64,000 bases of DNA from positions 434,001-498,000 of the forward strand of contig OU015674.1 in NCBI GenBank assembly GCA_907165275.2. The letters run 5' to 3'. The translations under genes and the position numbers were made by a program. The notes under the pieces are model-generated. The model saw nothing but the letters and a program-made list of their open reading frames with translations, was not told the origin of the DNA and made no database searches. Position 1 is the first letter of the stretch. Every line of letters starts with the position of its first letter. This document shows positions 21,601-31,902 of this stretch, piece after piece. The stretch is from Zygaena filipendulae. Lineage: Eukaryota > Arthropoda > Insecta > Lepidoptera > Zygaenidae.

Positions 21601-21920
21601 AACACTTTTCAGCCCTTGGGAGAATCGCTTTCAACTGACAGCTGGATACTGCAGAAACTCAAGTTTTTTTTTATGTCATAGGGGGCATATTTACTGGCCA
21701 GTAGCACACCTAATGGTTGATTTATGTAAAATAAAATTCACTCACTTTTTTCTTTAGCTAATTCCTATTTTTATTTTGACTTTCCTTGCATTCGTAATGA
21801 AAAGCACAGTGTTATCCTCGGGAGAAAGACTTATTTAGTCCCTCGAACTATTGGCCAAACCCCGTCTCGGGACTAAATAAGTTACTTTCACCCCTAGGAT
21901 AACAATGTACTATTCTATTA
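21600..21920 (-). repeat. Dispersed repeat 'TGTTATCCT(A/C)GG', copy 1
   Basis: Landmarks: GCGATTCTCCC (complement), TAGCTAATTCCTATTTTTATT, GCATTCGTAATGAAAAGCAC AG, TGTTATCCTCGG, GGGACTAAATAAG, CCTAGGATAACAATGTAC. The inverted match at 28,835-29,140 has the same order. The TGTTATCCT...AGGATAACA pair suggests subterminal inverted repeats. Confidence 0.55.
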
Positions 21921-22225
21921 GAATGCTTCGTTGTACGGTTTGAAATTGCAAGCCACGGAACCATAGCTTGCGAGAACTTTTCGGAGCTCTTGGAGGAAAC
22001 CGAAGAAATCAGCTTCAAATGTCATAACTATATCTTCTTGAGCAAATAAAAAACCGTCACTGTGAAAATTATTGTCCAATACAGCACCTTATAACACAAA
22101 AAAATCCATTTATAAACATTTTTTATCCACATGAAAATAAATAACCGAGCCGCCATCTTTGATTCCCGCCAAAAAACTCCGATGCATTTCTTTTGTCATT
22201 TATCTGTCTGCGAGCTGCGAGGACA

Positions 22226-22284
22226 ATGTCGTCGGCATTTGGCCTTTTGTATAGTGCCAATGATAGAAAATGCTTTAGAAATCG
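22226..22284 (+). CDS. Candidate first coding exon (unknown gene)
   Basis: ATG 22226 opens 19 codons, MSSAFGLLYSANDRKCFRN plus CG, stopping at a consensus donor (CG|GTGAGTACC), phase 2. Upstream lies GCCGCCATCTTTGATTCCCGCC (22,150-22,171), a less AT-rich patch. I do not recognise the peptide, found no convincing second exon, and an isolated ATG with a good donor can arise by chance. Offered only as a candidate. Confidence 0.2.
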
Positions 22285-22342
22285 GTGAGTACCAATAATT
22301 GACTCTATAGGCTTGTTTCCTGGGTATGAAAATCCTAATAAT

Positions 22343-22507
22343 CCACTCAGAGACGTTCAATAAATTAATGTTAGTTGGCATTTAACGAATTGAGTAGCTT
22401 AAATTTAGTTAAATTCCAATTAACATTTATTTAATTAACGTCTATAATTGCGGCAGCTTTGTTTTTTAAATCTTTACTTAAAATTATTAAGTAATCATCA
22501 AAACGAC
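22343..22507. mobile_element. MITE with ~45-bp imperfect TIRs, copy 2
   Basis: ACTCAGAGACGTTC at the left, CTTAAAATTATTAAGTAATCATCAAAACGAC at the right (two blocks), with GTTAGTTGGCATTTAACG inside. Same layout as 11,363-11,546, reduced in the left arm. Confidence 0.5.
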
Positions 22508-22669
22508 AGCTGTAGCTGTAGCTGTTAGTATGGTTAGAGACATATTTGTATGTTGTGTCGTGTTGTGACGCGTTCTGTCATGGTGCATCACTAACCATGT
22601 ATGTATGTATGAAAATCAGACCAAATAAAAACTAATGACGGAACGTCTCGAACAACGAAGTGAATCCGG

Positions 22670-22905
22670 TTAATAATAATAATAATAATTCACTTCACAA
22701 CACACAGATCTACTTGATCCCACACTAAGCTATAAGCTTGTGTCGTGGATACCAAGCAACACGTGGTATACTACACATATTATTACATATATATTATACT
22801 ATAGATATATATAGACACTCAGACTGGAAAAGGGAACCCTGTGTTCATCAGACAAAGTCCACCCCCACCGGGAATCGAACCCGGAACCCTTGATTAGCGG
22901 ATTAG
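22670..22905 (-). mobile_element. tRNA-derived SINE, 5' head missing
   Basis: (AAT)n tail, CACTTCACAACACACAGATC, GTCGTGGATACCAAGC, GGGAATCGAACCCGGAACCC, then breaks off in TTGATTAGCGG before the box A region. Confidence 0.75.
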
Positions 22906-22949
22906 CGGTTTTGAGTATGCATGTGGTGATTAGGAAAGTGTATGGATTT

Positions 22950-23340
22950 GCAAAGTTTACTTAGGATTTACGGTGTCTTTTTCTTGTGAGTGTGTGCGTG
23001 TTTCTGTGTACGTGCACGGCGATGACGTCTTTTTCCTGGCTTCACATTGTTTGTTCTACGCGTTCCGTCTTTAGTTTTTATTTGGTCTGAGGTATGAAAC
23101 AGTATATGCTTTTGTGGCGACAAAAGACGACACGTCACATAAGTGTGTTTCCGCCTTAACTCGCGTGTCAATCCGGTGGCGATGTTTACACGCGTCGATG
23201 TCGCGGACTGTACTCCGCACCAGCGCAGCGGGGGGCTGACCTTTAGATAAAGGGATGAACGTACCTTATTTGTTGTTTGTACGGTACTTGGGAACGATGT
23301 CAACATTCTCTATTAGCATATTGATAAAGACCCAGGACTC
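22950..23340. other. Repeat-poor, CG-containing stretch
   Basis: Not repeated elsewhere in the window and with more CG dinucleotides than its surroundings. The 112-codon minus-strand frame (22,968-23,306) is rich in Lys/Arg/Thr/His and has no recognisable domain or splice support, so it is not called a gene. Confidence 0.35.
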
Positions 23341-23389
23341 TATGTATATACGAGTGCTGTATCTTTAATGTCCACGACTTTGTTGCTAT

Positions 23390-23608
23390 GTTAAAAATCC
23401 TTAACTGTTACAAATGCGAAAGTGAGTTTTATTTATTTTTATTTGTTACGCTTTCACGGCTTAACAGCTCAACCGATCGTCATGAAGTTTTGTATACGTT
23501 GTCAGGAGTAGGGAAAAGGACACCGGGTACTTTTTGTTTCGAAATTCCCTTATCACACGTTATCAGGTGTACAGACACGGATATAGGGTACTTTTACCCC
23601 GGAGTCCG
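23390..23608 (+). mobile_element. Helitron-like element, truncated at 3' end
   Basis: TACAAATGCGAAAGTGAG, TTACGCTTTCACGGCTTAAC, CGATCGTCATGAAGTTTTG, TACTTTTACCCCGGAGTCC. The usual hairpin and CTAGT are missing because the next MITE begins inside it. Confidence 0.55.
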
Positions 23609-23609
23609 G

Positions 23610-23901
23610 AATGGGGATGTGGACTACTTTTGAAAATCAAAATTCTAATTAGTCTGTCAGTTAGAAAATAAAAAAAACAATAGACACGTATTGCTTTTTC
23701 AAATAAATTAAAATATACAGAGATAAAGCGCATTAAAGTTTAGGGTGAGGGGGTCGTGACGTCACTAACCGCTAAAACCGCCATCCAAACTGTCAAAATA
23801 GTGACGTCACCCGAAATTTCAACTCAATATATCGCCGTTATTTTTTGATTAGGTAAAAAAAAAATACGTGTCCAATATTTTTTAATAATCTACAAGACGG
23901 A
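23610..23901 (+). mobile_element. CRE-bearing MITE, copy
   Basis: Left end AATGGGGATGTGGACTACTT. It holds two palindromic CRE-like sites (GTGACGTCACTAACC and GTGACGTCACCCG) and ends at CTACAAGACGGA, where a Helitron-like fragment (ATTCTCGCGGAATC...ACAGCTATAG) takes over. Confidence 0.65.
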
Positions 23902-23954
23902 ATTCTCGCGGAATCTTCAAAAAACGGGGGTGAAACCGCGGGGAACAGCTATAG

Positions 23955-25235
23955 TATAAAAATAAGTACTTTGCATTTATCTTTTTTCTTGTCTCATTTT
24001 AAACCTAATTAGTTTTATGCAGATACATAGTATTTTTCCAACAGATCCAATATGAACGCAATATTTTAGTAAACAAGTCAAAAATTAGGTTATTATACAG
24101 CGTGTAGGAAAAGCAGCAGCCCGGTGACACTCCGTACAAATGAACTGATTTAAATACTCTCCCACAAGTAAAGACGTGCTTGTACACGTGTACACGTATT
24201 GTGCGTGTGTGCGTATAGTAATATTATATACTATCGGTGGTAAGGTGGACAGCGAGCTGACAGTAACTGTCAGCTGTCAGTGAAAAATTGTCACATTTAG
24301 ATTCTGCATGTGTCAAACATTTCTCGTAATTTACCAAGAAACTTTCGCGGGGTATGAGGAGGCATGAAATTTGTGGGAGGCGGAGAGGTGTCGCTTCTTT
24401 ATAGTCGTATTTTTTATTACACGAAGCTTCCTGACGTTTACTGGGTTGTCAGGTTTTGATGAATCAAAAATAGTGTTGTGACTGAATGACTGAACGGAAA
24501 ACAAAGTAAATGCCTCTCCACATTCACGCGAGATAAGGTTTAAAGAAGAATTTATTCTCAAAAAAAGATAAAAATCGCTTACATGAGAATATTAATAAAA
24601 GTCTAAGACATTAACAAAGTCGTCACATTAGTAATGGGTAGGAATCTCATTAACGTATAGTATAACGTATAGATTCTTGCGAGAACGCGATAAAACCATG
24701 AGAAACGGCGGAGAACATCGGCTCCACATTCACGTGGTTTTCTCGCATGAATGTGGAGCGGGCTTAACATTCTGTATTCTTTGAAAAGTCGTCCGCATCG
24801 AGAGTATGAAAAGTCCTCGCGATTTGAATTCCGTACCCGCTATACCCGAAGGCGCCGTCGCAACCTCCGCGCCGCCTGTGGCGCTACATTTTATGTACCT
24901 AAGCACGGGTCGGAGGGCAAAACAGATTGGTTCTGTGCCAGGGGGCAGATCAGATTTTTTATAAGCACCTAGTCAAATAAACATAAATAAAAGAGGTATT
25001 TTTTAATATAAGTTCTTTAATTTATATTATGTAGGTACAATAGCTATTTTGAAAGAAACTATGTATCTATAATTACTTAGTACCTATTGTTATTTTTATC
25101 AGTATTTTTATAAACATTTATTATTTCATAATGTCTATGTGTACGTATATTTAATAATATTATAATCTTACAAGGTATCAGCCTGCACCCACCCCGAAAG
25201 CTTTTGGCACAGTTTGGTATTAATACATAATTCTG
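23955..25235. other. No gene recognised
   Basis: AT-rich sequence with one less AT-rich patch (24,690-24,960). There GCTCCACATTCACGTGG and CATGAATGTGGAGCGGGC form a short hairpin (about 24,720-24,760), and a related CTCCACATTCACGCGAG lies at 24,516. The frames over it lack family or splice support. Confidence 0.35.
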
Positions 25236-25239
25236 TACT

Positions 25240-25385
25240 ATCTCGTCAAGGTTGCCTTGAAGAAATTGCTGCTAGCAATAAGGCCGCCTATATGCCATGA
25301 AATTAATTTATATTATATTGAATATATTGTAAATATCATTTGGTGCAATAATACAATACAGTATATTGTATTGTATTGTTAAATT
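25240..25385 (-). repeat. Dispersed repeat 'ACTTTATTGCAC...AAAAGGCGG', inverted copy
   Basis: GTCAAGGTTGCCTTGAAG, CAATAAGGCCGCCTATATG, then TTGGTGCAATAATACAATAC. Reverse complement of the 20.4-kb copy. Confidence 0.55.
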
Positions 25386-25389
25386 TGTA

Positions 25390-25945
25390 CCTGTTTGTAT
25401 TGCAAATGGCGAAAAGTTCTTTTTTTTAACTTTTATGGACAAAAGTAGATAGTAGGGACGCTAACAAGATCCAGGGGGGGCAGCTGCCCCTCCATGCGTC
25501 CCCACGGTGCGCCCATGTATGTAAGGGTCATAAAGCGCGGGGCAATCTAGGTATCAACACTATAACATCTGAGTTCTGTACGTACACATACGGTTGCAAT
25601 AAATCGGCCGACGATCGCGCGACACAACGATCCCGCTGCGCTGCACTGCAGTGTAATAGAAATCGTGTGACTCATGCTCGATGGTGATCACAGATATAGA
25701 AGGATCAACTCAGGTTAGTAGGTATGTACAAATGAAAACCAATATTGCTGGGTGGTTTTCTTATATTACACACATCTATGTCACGCGCAAAAACATTCAT
25801 GAAGTTGTCTTCTATTTATTTATTTTTAGGAAGAAGAAGTTTAAAAAAAATCACTTTTGAATACAAAAATAGCAACTAATTATATAATAGGTCTACCGCT
25901 GATAGAAAACAATTTACATAGGTAAATTAAGACATCAAAACTACT
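25390..25945. other. No gene recognised
   Basis: 25,480-25,690 is richer in CG than its neighbours (CGACGATCGCGCGACACAAC). No coding or repeat assignment could be made. Confidence 0.35.
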
Positions 25946-25949
25946 CGTA

Positions 25950-26181
25950 TCTATACATATATATAAAATGCTTTGTCCTGAATGACTGATGGATCGACGC
26001 ACAGCCCAAACCGCTGATCGTAGAGACCTGAAACTTGGAGGGTGTTCTTTGTATGACGTAGGCATCCGATAAAAAGGATTTTTGAAAATTCAACCCCTAA
26101 GGGGATGAAAAGGGGTTTGTATGGAACAATTCCGCGGGAACTTCGAAATTATCGCGGGTGAAACTGCGCGAGACAACTAGT
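25950..26181 (+). mobile_element. Helitron-like element, family 'CCTGAATGACTG'
   Basis: Complete copy: TATATAAAATGCTTTGTCCTG, ACCTGAAACTTGGAGGGTG, then GGGTGAAACTGCGCGAGACAACTAGT. Apart from a few changes in the terminal hairpin it matches 17,510-17,747. Confidence 0.65.
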
Positions 26182-26264
26182 ACAGAATAAAAGTCATACA
26201 TCACGTTACATTACAAGAACATAAACAAAACATAAATATCTTCAATATTTCTGGATTATAAAGA

Positions 26265-27052
26265 CGCAAGATTTGATTTTTTGTTTGTTTGTTTCTCTGT
26301 CTGTCTGTTTGTTCCGGCTAATCTTTGAAATGGCTGGACCGATTTGAACGGGACTTTCACTGGCAGATAGCTGATTTTATAAGGCATAACTTGGGCTAGG
26401 CTTAGAAAAACATAGTTCCTGCGGGAATCCCGAAACTAACGCGAGTGAAACACACATGGGCACAGCTAGCTAGTTATACGTTATAAAATAAAAAATAAGA
26501 GGGCGTCCAATAATTACGTGGGGTGTTTCGAGGGGGAAGGGGGTCGAGCCGAACCCCACCCAAGAATTTTGGAGAAAATTGGATTAAATAAAATAATAAA
26601 TGTATCTACACTATATAAGTAGTCTAATTTAAGTACTAAGTAGTCTCTTAAAATAATATCTATTAGAATAATATTATACAAATAAAATATAATTAGGGGA
26701 GGGTAAAATCACTTCACTCACCAAACGGGTAAACCTTCCTCTTGAATCTCGCTATCCTATGGTAAAAACCGCATGAAAATCCGTTCTGTAGTCTTTGTTT
26801 TATAATATGCAGTGATGTTTTTCATAAATAAAATTGAACGGTCTGTTCTATTTTTAAAATTGTTCTCTGTCTGTCTGTCGGTCTGTCTGTCTGTTTGTTC
26901 CGGCTAATCTCTGAAACGGATGGACCGATTTTAATGGGACTTTCATTGGCAGATAGCTGATGTTATAAGGAGTAACTTAGATTACTTTTTATCCCGAAAT
27001 TGCGCGGAATCTCTGAAATTAACGCGGGTGAAACCGCGGGGCACAGCTAGTA
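26265..27052 (+). mobile_element. Two Helitron-like elements, family 'TTCCGGCTAATC'
   Basis: 26,265-26,470 and 26,840-27,052 share CTGTCTGTTTGTTCCGGCTA ATC, TGGACCGATTT, GGGACTTTCA(C/T)TGGCAGATAGCTGA and the CAGCTAG(T) end; the second ends ACCGCGGGGCACAGCTAGT. The AT-rich sequence between them (26,480-26,740) shows nothing. A fragment CCTTCCTCTTGAATC follows at about 26,730. Confidence 0.6.
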
Positions 27053-27121
27053 TGAAATATATAACATCTGTGAAATTTATTTTATGGAACTTAATAATCA
27101 TATTTTACACTGTTTCGTTCC

Positions 27122-27260
27122 AGGGACTAGGAGCATCAGATAACCATCGCTTCTGCAATAGTCTGCAATACTGGAGAAGAAAAAAATACTGAAAAATTAT
27201 ATTGTCACTAATTGTAACTGAAATTTTTAATTACGTTAATAAATTGAAAATAAAAAACCT
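27122..27260 (+). other. Candidate 3'-terminal exon with poly(A) signal
   Basis: TTACACTGTTTCGTTCCAG is an acceptor-like sequence. In phase 0 the following block reads GLGASDNHRFCNSLQYWRRK KY and then stops (TGA at about 27,189). AATAAA occurs about 50 bp later (TTAATAAATTG). In phase 1 or 2, the phases left open by the TGF-beta-like exon 3 and the 22.2-kb candidate, the frame stops within 7 and 3 codons. No family match; chance is a real alternative. Confidence 0.2.
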
Positions 27261-27334
27261 TTATTCAGCATTTAAAAAGTTACGTTTTAATCATAATAAT
27301 AATGCTTGGACACTATTCTGTTTTATTCTATCAC

Positions 27335-27420
27335 ACAGAGGGTCCCAAACAAGGGTCCCAAACTAAGCAGAGCTTCTATACTATGGGTACCAGATAACTG
27401 ATATAATACATATATAGGTG
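27335..27420 (-). repeat. Second SINE-type family, fragment
   Basis: GGGTCCCAAACTAAGCAGAGC TTCTATACTATGGGTACCAG matches GGTCTCAAACTAAGCAGAG...TATGGGTACCA at 50,770-50,820, where the element is longer. 27,430-27,850 otherwise shows no recognised feature. Confidence 0.45.
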
Positions 27421-27862
27421 ACCGTTCAAAAAATAATACAAAAAAATATGCATTTTTTTCTAACATAAATGAACTTGCATATTTAAATGCAAGTGCAATA
27501 GATAGTCATACTATTTTACTGTATATTTATCATCATAGTTAGTGTATAAATAATATCAAAACAAAAAAAAAACAATCTAATTCATTCATTTCTGACCAGA
27601 AATGTGTCTATCATATTTCAGTTTCAATCAGAATTAGCGATTTTGTGATTAATTAATCATGTTTATTTATTTTGGTTGATTGCTAGATATTGTATGTGTC
27701 AAAACGTGCATATTGTGATCGCAAAACCGCCATGTTTTCGATTGCAACCGAAAAATGAGGTTTATTCTTACTAATTAGACCAGTAGTTAGAATCATCTAA
27801 CTGTTTGGACATTTTTTTTCCAAATTGTTAGACTGACTGCGGTAATCTGTTTAGATATAAAT

Positions 27863-28098
27863 GGACGCAGATAAGCAATAACATGTTAACCTACAATATT
27901 AAGTTATTGATTCAAAACACTTTATTGAAAGTTGTAGAGCGTTTTTTCATTATGTTTTTACCTTATTACATTGTATAAATACCAAAAAACATTCAAACAT
28001 AAAAAAAATGCTGAAACAAAATGACGATATGATTTTAAAACACGATTTACTCAAAATATCTACAGTGTGGGTTGACACACTATTGCTTATCTATGTCC
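27863..28098 (+). mobile_element. MITE family 'GGACGCAGATAAGC', copy 3
   Basis: 236 bp; ends GGACGCAGATAAGCAATAAC and ATTGCTTATCTATGTCC; target duplication AAAT at 27859-27862 and 28099-28102. Confidence 0.9.
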
Positions 28099-28184
28099 AA
28101 ATATTCCAAGCTGTTACACTGACTAGTTGGTGCACGGTGATTTATTTTTTCCAAGTTGTTAGACACAAAATTGCATAATAGCCC

Positions 28185-28250
28185 CTTTCTTTGCCATGAT
28201 GCAGGAATCGAACCCGCAACACCAGCTGTCGTAGCAGTCAGTTACTTTAG
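28185..28250 (-). repeat. tRNA-like SINE head fragment, second family
   Basis: ATGATGCAGGAATCGAACCCGC (two blocks) AACACCAGCTGTCGTAGCAG resembles the box-B half of a tRNA on the minus strand. It matches 50,938-50,975. It cannot fold as a full tRNA, so no tRNA gene is called. Confidence 0.5.
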
Positions 28251-28486
28251 CGAGAAGTTAAATTAAATTAAAGTTAAATTATTTGGAACTCAAAGCAAAC
28301 TTTGACACGAAGCACAATGTAGGTAAAATATCTAATATAACTAATTAATTATTGATTTGTTGTTGTTAAATAATAATTAATCACATAATATCAACAATAT
28401 AATGTAATTAATGGATTAAGAGCTCACTATCTAGAACAACATCCGTGAGTTTACTCGTAAGTAATGATTTATCAACTTTGAAACAC

Positions 28487-28738
28487 AATGGGCTCGTCAA
28501 CAAGTTTCAGTTTTAGTCCGTCTTGTAGATTAATAAAAAATCTTGGACACGTATCTTTTAATTTTTTACGTCATCAAAAAATAACGGAATGTCTCGTGAC
28601 GTCACGCTGTGCTCCAGTTTATAGCACGTTGTGACGTCACGCGACATTTCGACAAATACGTGTCCAATATTTTTTATTAAACTACAAGACGGACTAAATA
28701 GAATTTTGATTTTCCTGCCCCGGAAACTAACCTACTGT
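28487..28738 (-). mobile_element. CRE-bearing MITE, copy
   Basis: AATGGGCTCGTCAACAAG terminus, TTTTAGTCCGTCTTGTAG, then CGTGACGTCACGCTG and TGTGACGTCACGCGACATTTC. Right side ends in GACGGACTAAATAG. Two perfect TGACGTCA palindromes. Confidence 0.65.
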
Positions 28739-28834
28739 AACGTAGTGCGTTTACAAACCGTCGCCATTTTGTAGAACGCCGAGGGCAAATAAATGTTCCA
28801 GTACTCGACTTTTCGTTTCCGAGATATTAATAGT

Positions 28835-29140
28835 ACATTGTTATCCTAGGGGTGAAAGTAACTAGGGCGCTAATAGATCGAGGGACTAAATAAGTCTTCC
28901 TCCCGAGGATAACACTGTGCTTTTCATTACGAATGCAAGGAAAGTCAAAATAAAAATAGGAATTAGCTTAAGAAAAAGTGAGTGAATTTTATTTTAATTA
29001 ATACCTAGGTACTTAAACTTTACGTTATTTCAATTTTACATCGCGCTGGCTGTATAGAAAGTTGGAACATGGTTCAATAGAAATGTGAAAATAGACCTAG
29101 TTTTTTTTTAATAATTTGACAGTTGTCAGTTGAAAGCGAT
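28835..29140 (+). repeat. Dispersed repeat 'TGTTATCCT(A/C)GG', copy 2
   Basis: TACATTGTTATCCTAGGGG, GGGACTAAATAAGTCTTCC, AGGATAACACTGTGCTTTTC, ATAGGAATTAGCTTAAG, then TGACAGTTGTCAGTTGAAAG CGATTC. Reverse complement of 21,600-21,920. Confidence 0.55.
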
Positions 29141-29149
29141 TCTTCGAAT

Positions 29150-29525
29150 TTTTTAAAGTTGTGTGAAAAAATTGCGGCCGCGATTTTAATTGATTAAATT
29201 ATTAATAAATACTCAATTCTCTGCAATTTCATACATCTCGATCTACAGTAATATATAAGAATCAATGTATAACAAGCAATTAGAAGTGTGTTTTTGTTTT
29301 TCACTCGAACCTCTATAATGCTTTTTCTCAAATCAAGCTTTTTCAGAATTTCAACTTCAAATGTCTGATACAAAAAAACTGTGCTAGTTTTTGAATATTT
29401 TTTTCAATCCTTACTATCAATTGACTATTCTAGATACCGAATCTAGGAATCTCAATACCCCACTACTGGTATCTTATTATATTATGTAAATTACGCGGGA
29501 CTTGAACGTGATGTTTTTTATTACC
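29150..29525. other. AT-rich stretch, nothing recognised
   Basis: No repeat shared with the window and no supported frame. Confidence 0.4.
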
Positions 29526-29529
29526 TTTT

Positions 29530-29880
29530 TTGCCTGACGTTTCGGCTGAGTTGCATCACGCCGTGGTCACAGGCTGACTAAAGCATTGCGGCGTCGATAG
29601 CGAGCCGCGCGAGCGGATTCCACATCTACCCTCGCTGGATGTTCTTTTTTATTAGATTCACTTTTAAGGTCCCTGCACACTACACTCACTCGGTCCGCAT
29701 TCACCGGTTCCGGACGGCCGCAACGATTTTTTGTTTTTTGAATTATAGGATCCCATGTCGTAGGCAACCTATATCCGTCATCTCGATTGAAAGTTTTGTG
29801 TTTCTTTATTTCAACCGCTTCACGCACTATCCTCGCGTAGTAGTGACGTTCAGTTGAGAGAACCTTCAAACGATGGAACT
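29530..29880 (-). pseudogene. Penelope-like retroelement remnant (GIY-YIG C-terminus)
   Basis: On the minus strand the frame from about 29,869 reads MKVLSTERHYYARIVREAVE, then IKKH and FNRDDGYRLPTTWDPII. The REA-EI-KH and NRDDGY-L---W pattern is that of the end of the GIY-YIG endonuclease domain of Penelope-like elements. Just beyond it lies the complement of GACCACGGCGTGATGCAACT CAGCCGAAACGTCAGGC, the kind of 3' region that follows this domain. Only the last part survives: no reverse transcriptase lies upstream on that strand, so it is a dead fragment. The class call is from memory of the motif. Confidence 0.55.
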
Positions 29881-29899
29881 CTTATTACGTGGACGCCCA

Positions 29900-30328
29900 C
29901 ATCTTAATATATATAAATCACGTGTCACGTTGTTTGTCCGCGATGGAATCCGAAACTACTGAATCGATCGTGATAAAATTTCGTCACTATGTTGTATTTG
30001 GCCCAACTTAAAAGACAGGATAGTTTTTATCCTGGAATTCCCGCGGGAACTCCGAAATTACCGCGGGTGAAACCGCGGGGGACAGCTAGTAATATATCTA
30101 ATATATATAAATCACGTGTCACGTTGTTTGTCCGCGATGAACTCCGAAACTACAGAACGGATTTTGATAAAATTTTGCAACCATTTATAATATGGTCCAA
30201 CTTAAAAGATAGGATAGTTTTTATCCCGGAATTCCTTTGGGAACTGAAGGACATAGAGTACTTTTTTCCCGCAACCTCCGCGGGAACTCCGAAATTACCG
30301 CGGATGAAATCGCGGAGGACAGCTAGTA
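29900..30328 (+). mobile_element. Two tandem Helitron-like elements, family 'AAATCACGTGTCACG'
   Basis: 29,900-30,092 and 30,100-30,328 both open ATATATAAATCACGTGTCAC GTTGTTTGTCCGCGATG and close with CCGCGG.TGAAA.CGCGG..GACAGCTAGT. A third copy, close to the second, is at 47,030-47,258. Confidence 0.65.
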
Positions 30329-30334
30329 TATTAT

Positions 30335-30530
30335 AATTTTAAACTGACAGCGTGCTGCTCAAGAGTTTGTTGCGCAGCTTCTTCCCTTCAGCCATAGCAC
30401 TAGGAAGCTGTGAAGGGTGGATATTTTATGGGTGCTGTCTACTTTAAACTGTAATTTTATTGACGTCAAAAAGAGCCACATTATGGGCCTAATTTGAATA
30501 AATGATAAATGAAATAAATGACTATTGACT
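30335..30530 (+). repeat. Probable retroposon 3' fragment
   Basis: GACAGCGTGCTGCTCAAGAG TTTGTTGCGC, CTTCTTCCCTTCAGCCATAGC, TTTTATTGACGTCAAAAAGAGC and TGAATAAATGA. It looks like the end of a non-LTR coding region plus 3' UTR, but no RT motif is present. 30,540-30,920 is AT-rich with nothing recognised. Confidence 0.35.
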
Positions 30531-30927
30531 TCACTATTATTATGTTTCACAAAAAAGGTGTATTATTACAACTACTGGTTAAAAATGCGTATAGAATCGA
30601 TATTAAAGTTTACCTACGTACAATAAGATAACTTTATAGATAGATATTATTAATAAGATATATTTGTCAATGAACGGCATTGAACCTTTTTTAATTGATG
30701 CCAATTAAATAAATCTTAACATGATAAAAAAGATACTTAGGTAGGTATAATGGTAATAAAATATATTTGCCAAATCATACCTTTTACGCAACTATTAGGT
30801 ATACATAAATGTATTTTGCCTATCTGTACATTTTCTTTTTCTATACATAGGTAAGGTAAATATTATAAAAATATTTTTAAGAAAAAAAAACCAATAATTG
30901 AATTGAACTTTGTATTAAGTGTCCAAA

Positions 30928-31264
30928 ATAGGCGATATGATTAAATTTTTGTTTTTAGTCCATCCTGTAGATTCATAAAAAATATTAGACATGTAGGTAC
31001 TTTTTATTTTTTTTCGTAAGCAAACAATAACCCCTCGGTAGAACGGCGATACGGTAAGTGAGTGGAAATGTCGCGTGACGTCACAAGCAAGTACATTTAT
31101 CTGATTATGACGTTACGAGCCCCCACTCCAAAACTTTAATACTATATACTATATCCAAGTATATTTTCATTAATTTCAAAATGCAAAATATACGTGTATA
31201 TTACTTTGTTTATTATCTTACTGACGGACTAAAATTTACAAAAAAAAATTGTCAAATAACCTAT
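30928..31264 (-). mobile_element. CRE-bearing MITE, AATAGGC sub-family
   Basis: Starts AATAGGCGATATGATTAAA, ends TTGTCAAATAACCTAT (inverted match to the start). Contains TTTTTAGTCCATCCTGTAG, CGTGACGTCACAAG and ATGACGTTACG. Pairs with 35,547-35,862 rather than with the AATGGG sub-family. Confidence 0.65.
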
Positions 31265-31463
31265 CCGATCAAGAGGCTGAAGCTATGAAAGACTGCTTTT
31301 TTGTTTGTTTGCTATGATGAAACTTAAAAACTACTGGACCGATTCAGAAAATTTTTCTTGAGTAACTACACATTATTCTTGAGTAACATAGGCTATATTG
31401 TAATAGGGAATTCTCGCGGAAACTCCGAAATTATCGCGGGTGAAACCGTGCGGGACAGCTAGT
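31265..31463 (+). mobile_element. Helitron-like element
   Basis: ATCAAGAGGCTGAAGCTATG, TTTGTTTGTTTGC, CTACTGGACCGATTC, TCGCGGAAACTCCGAAATTATCGC (two blocks), then GGGTGAAACCGTGCGGGACAGC TAGT. Abuts the preceding MITE directly. Confidence 0.6.
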
Positions 31464-31584
31464 CAAGTATAAAGGTGAAGTGCACCTTTATTTTTCATAT
31501 TGCAAAACCTTAACAACCTACTCGAAATTGCTTAAGATTATGTTTCAATTTGGGTACCAAATAAACTTCTATTGTATTCTATTT

Positions 31585-31850
31585 TTAACCGACTTCCAAA
31601 AAGAAGGAAGTTCTGCATTCGGCTGTACACACATACATGTTACATACATACATGTTTTTTTCATTAAATTTTTTCCATTTACAAATTTTATATTTCGGTT
31701 TTTACGCAAGAACTGTTTGTTACGACATTGAAATATGTAAATATCTATTTCAGTCAAAGTTAATGTAATAGCTTCCCATCAGTGAAATAATTTTTAGAAT
31801 GGTTTCAATAATTCAAGAAATCACTTCCTACAGCCCAACTTCCAAACTTT
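31585..31850 (+). repeat. 'ACCGACTTCCAAAAA' repeat, short copy
   Basis: TTTTTAACCGACTTCCAAAA AGAAGGAAGTTCTGCATTCGG, then TCCCATCAGTGAAATAA and TTCAAGAAATC. The AT-rich middle is not shared with 8.7 kb. Confidence 0.5.
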
Positions 31851-31902
31851 AATATGTGTAGAAAACGTTGAAATCAAGGTTCGATTTTAAAAAAATCGAA
31901 AC

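Noticed and set aside
22968..23306. 112-codon minus-strand frame
   Set aside because: Basic, low-complexity composition, no domain, no splice sites in a sensible order.
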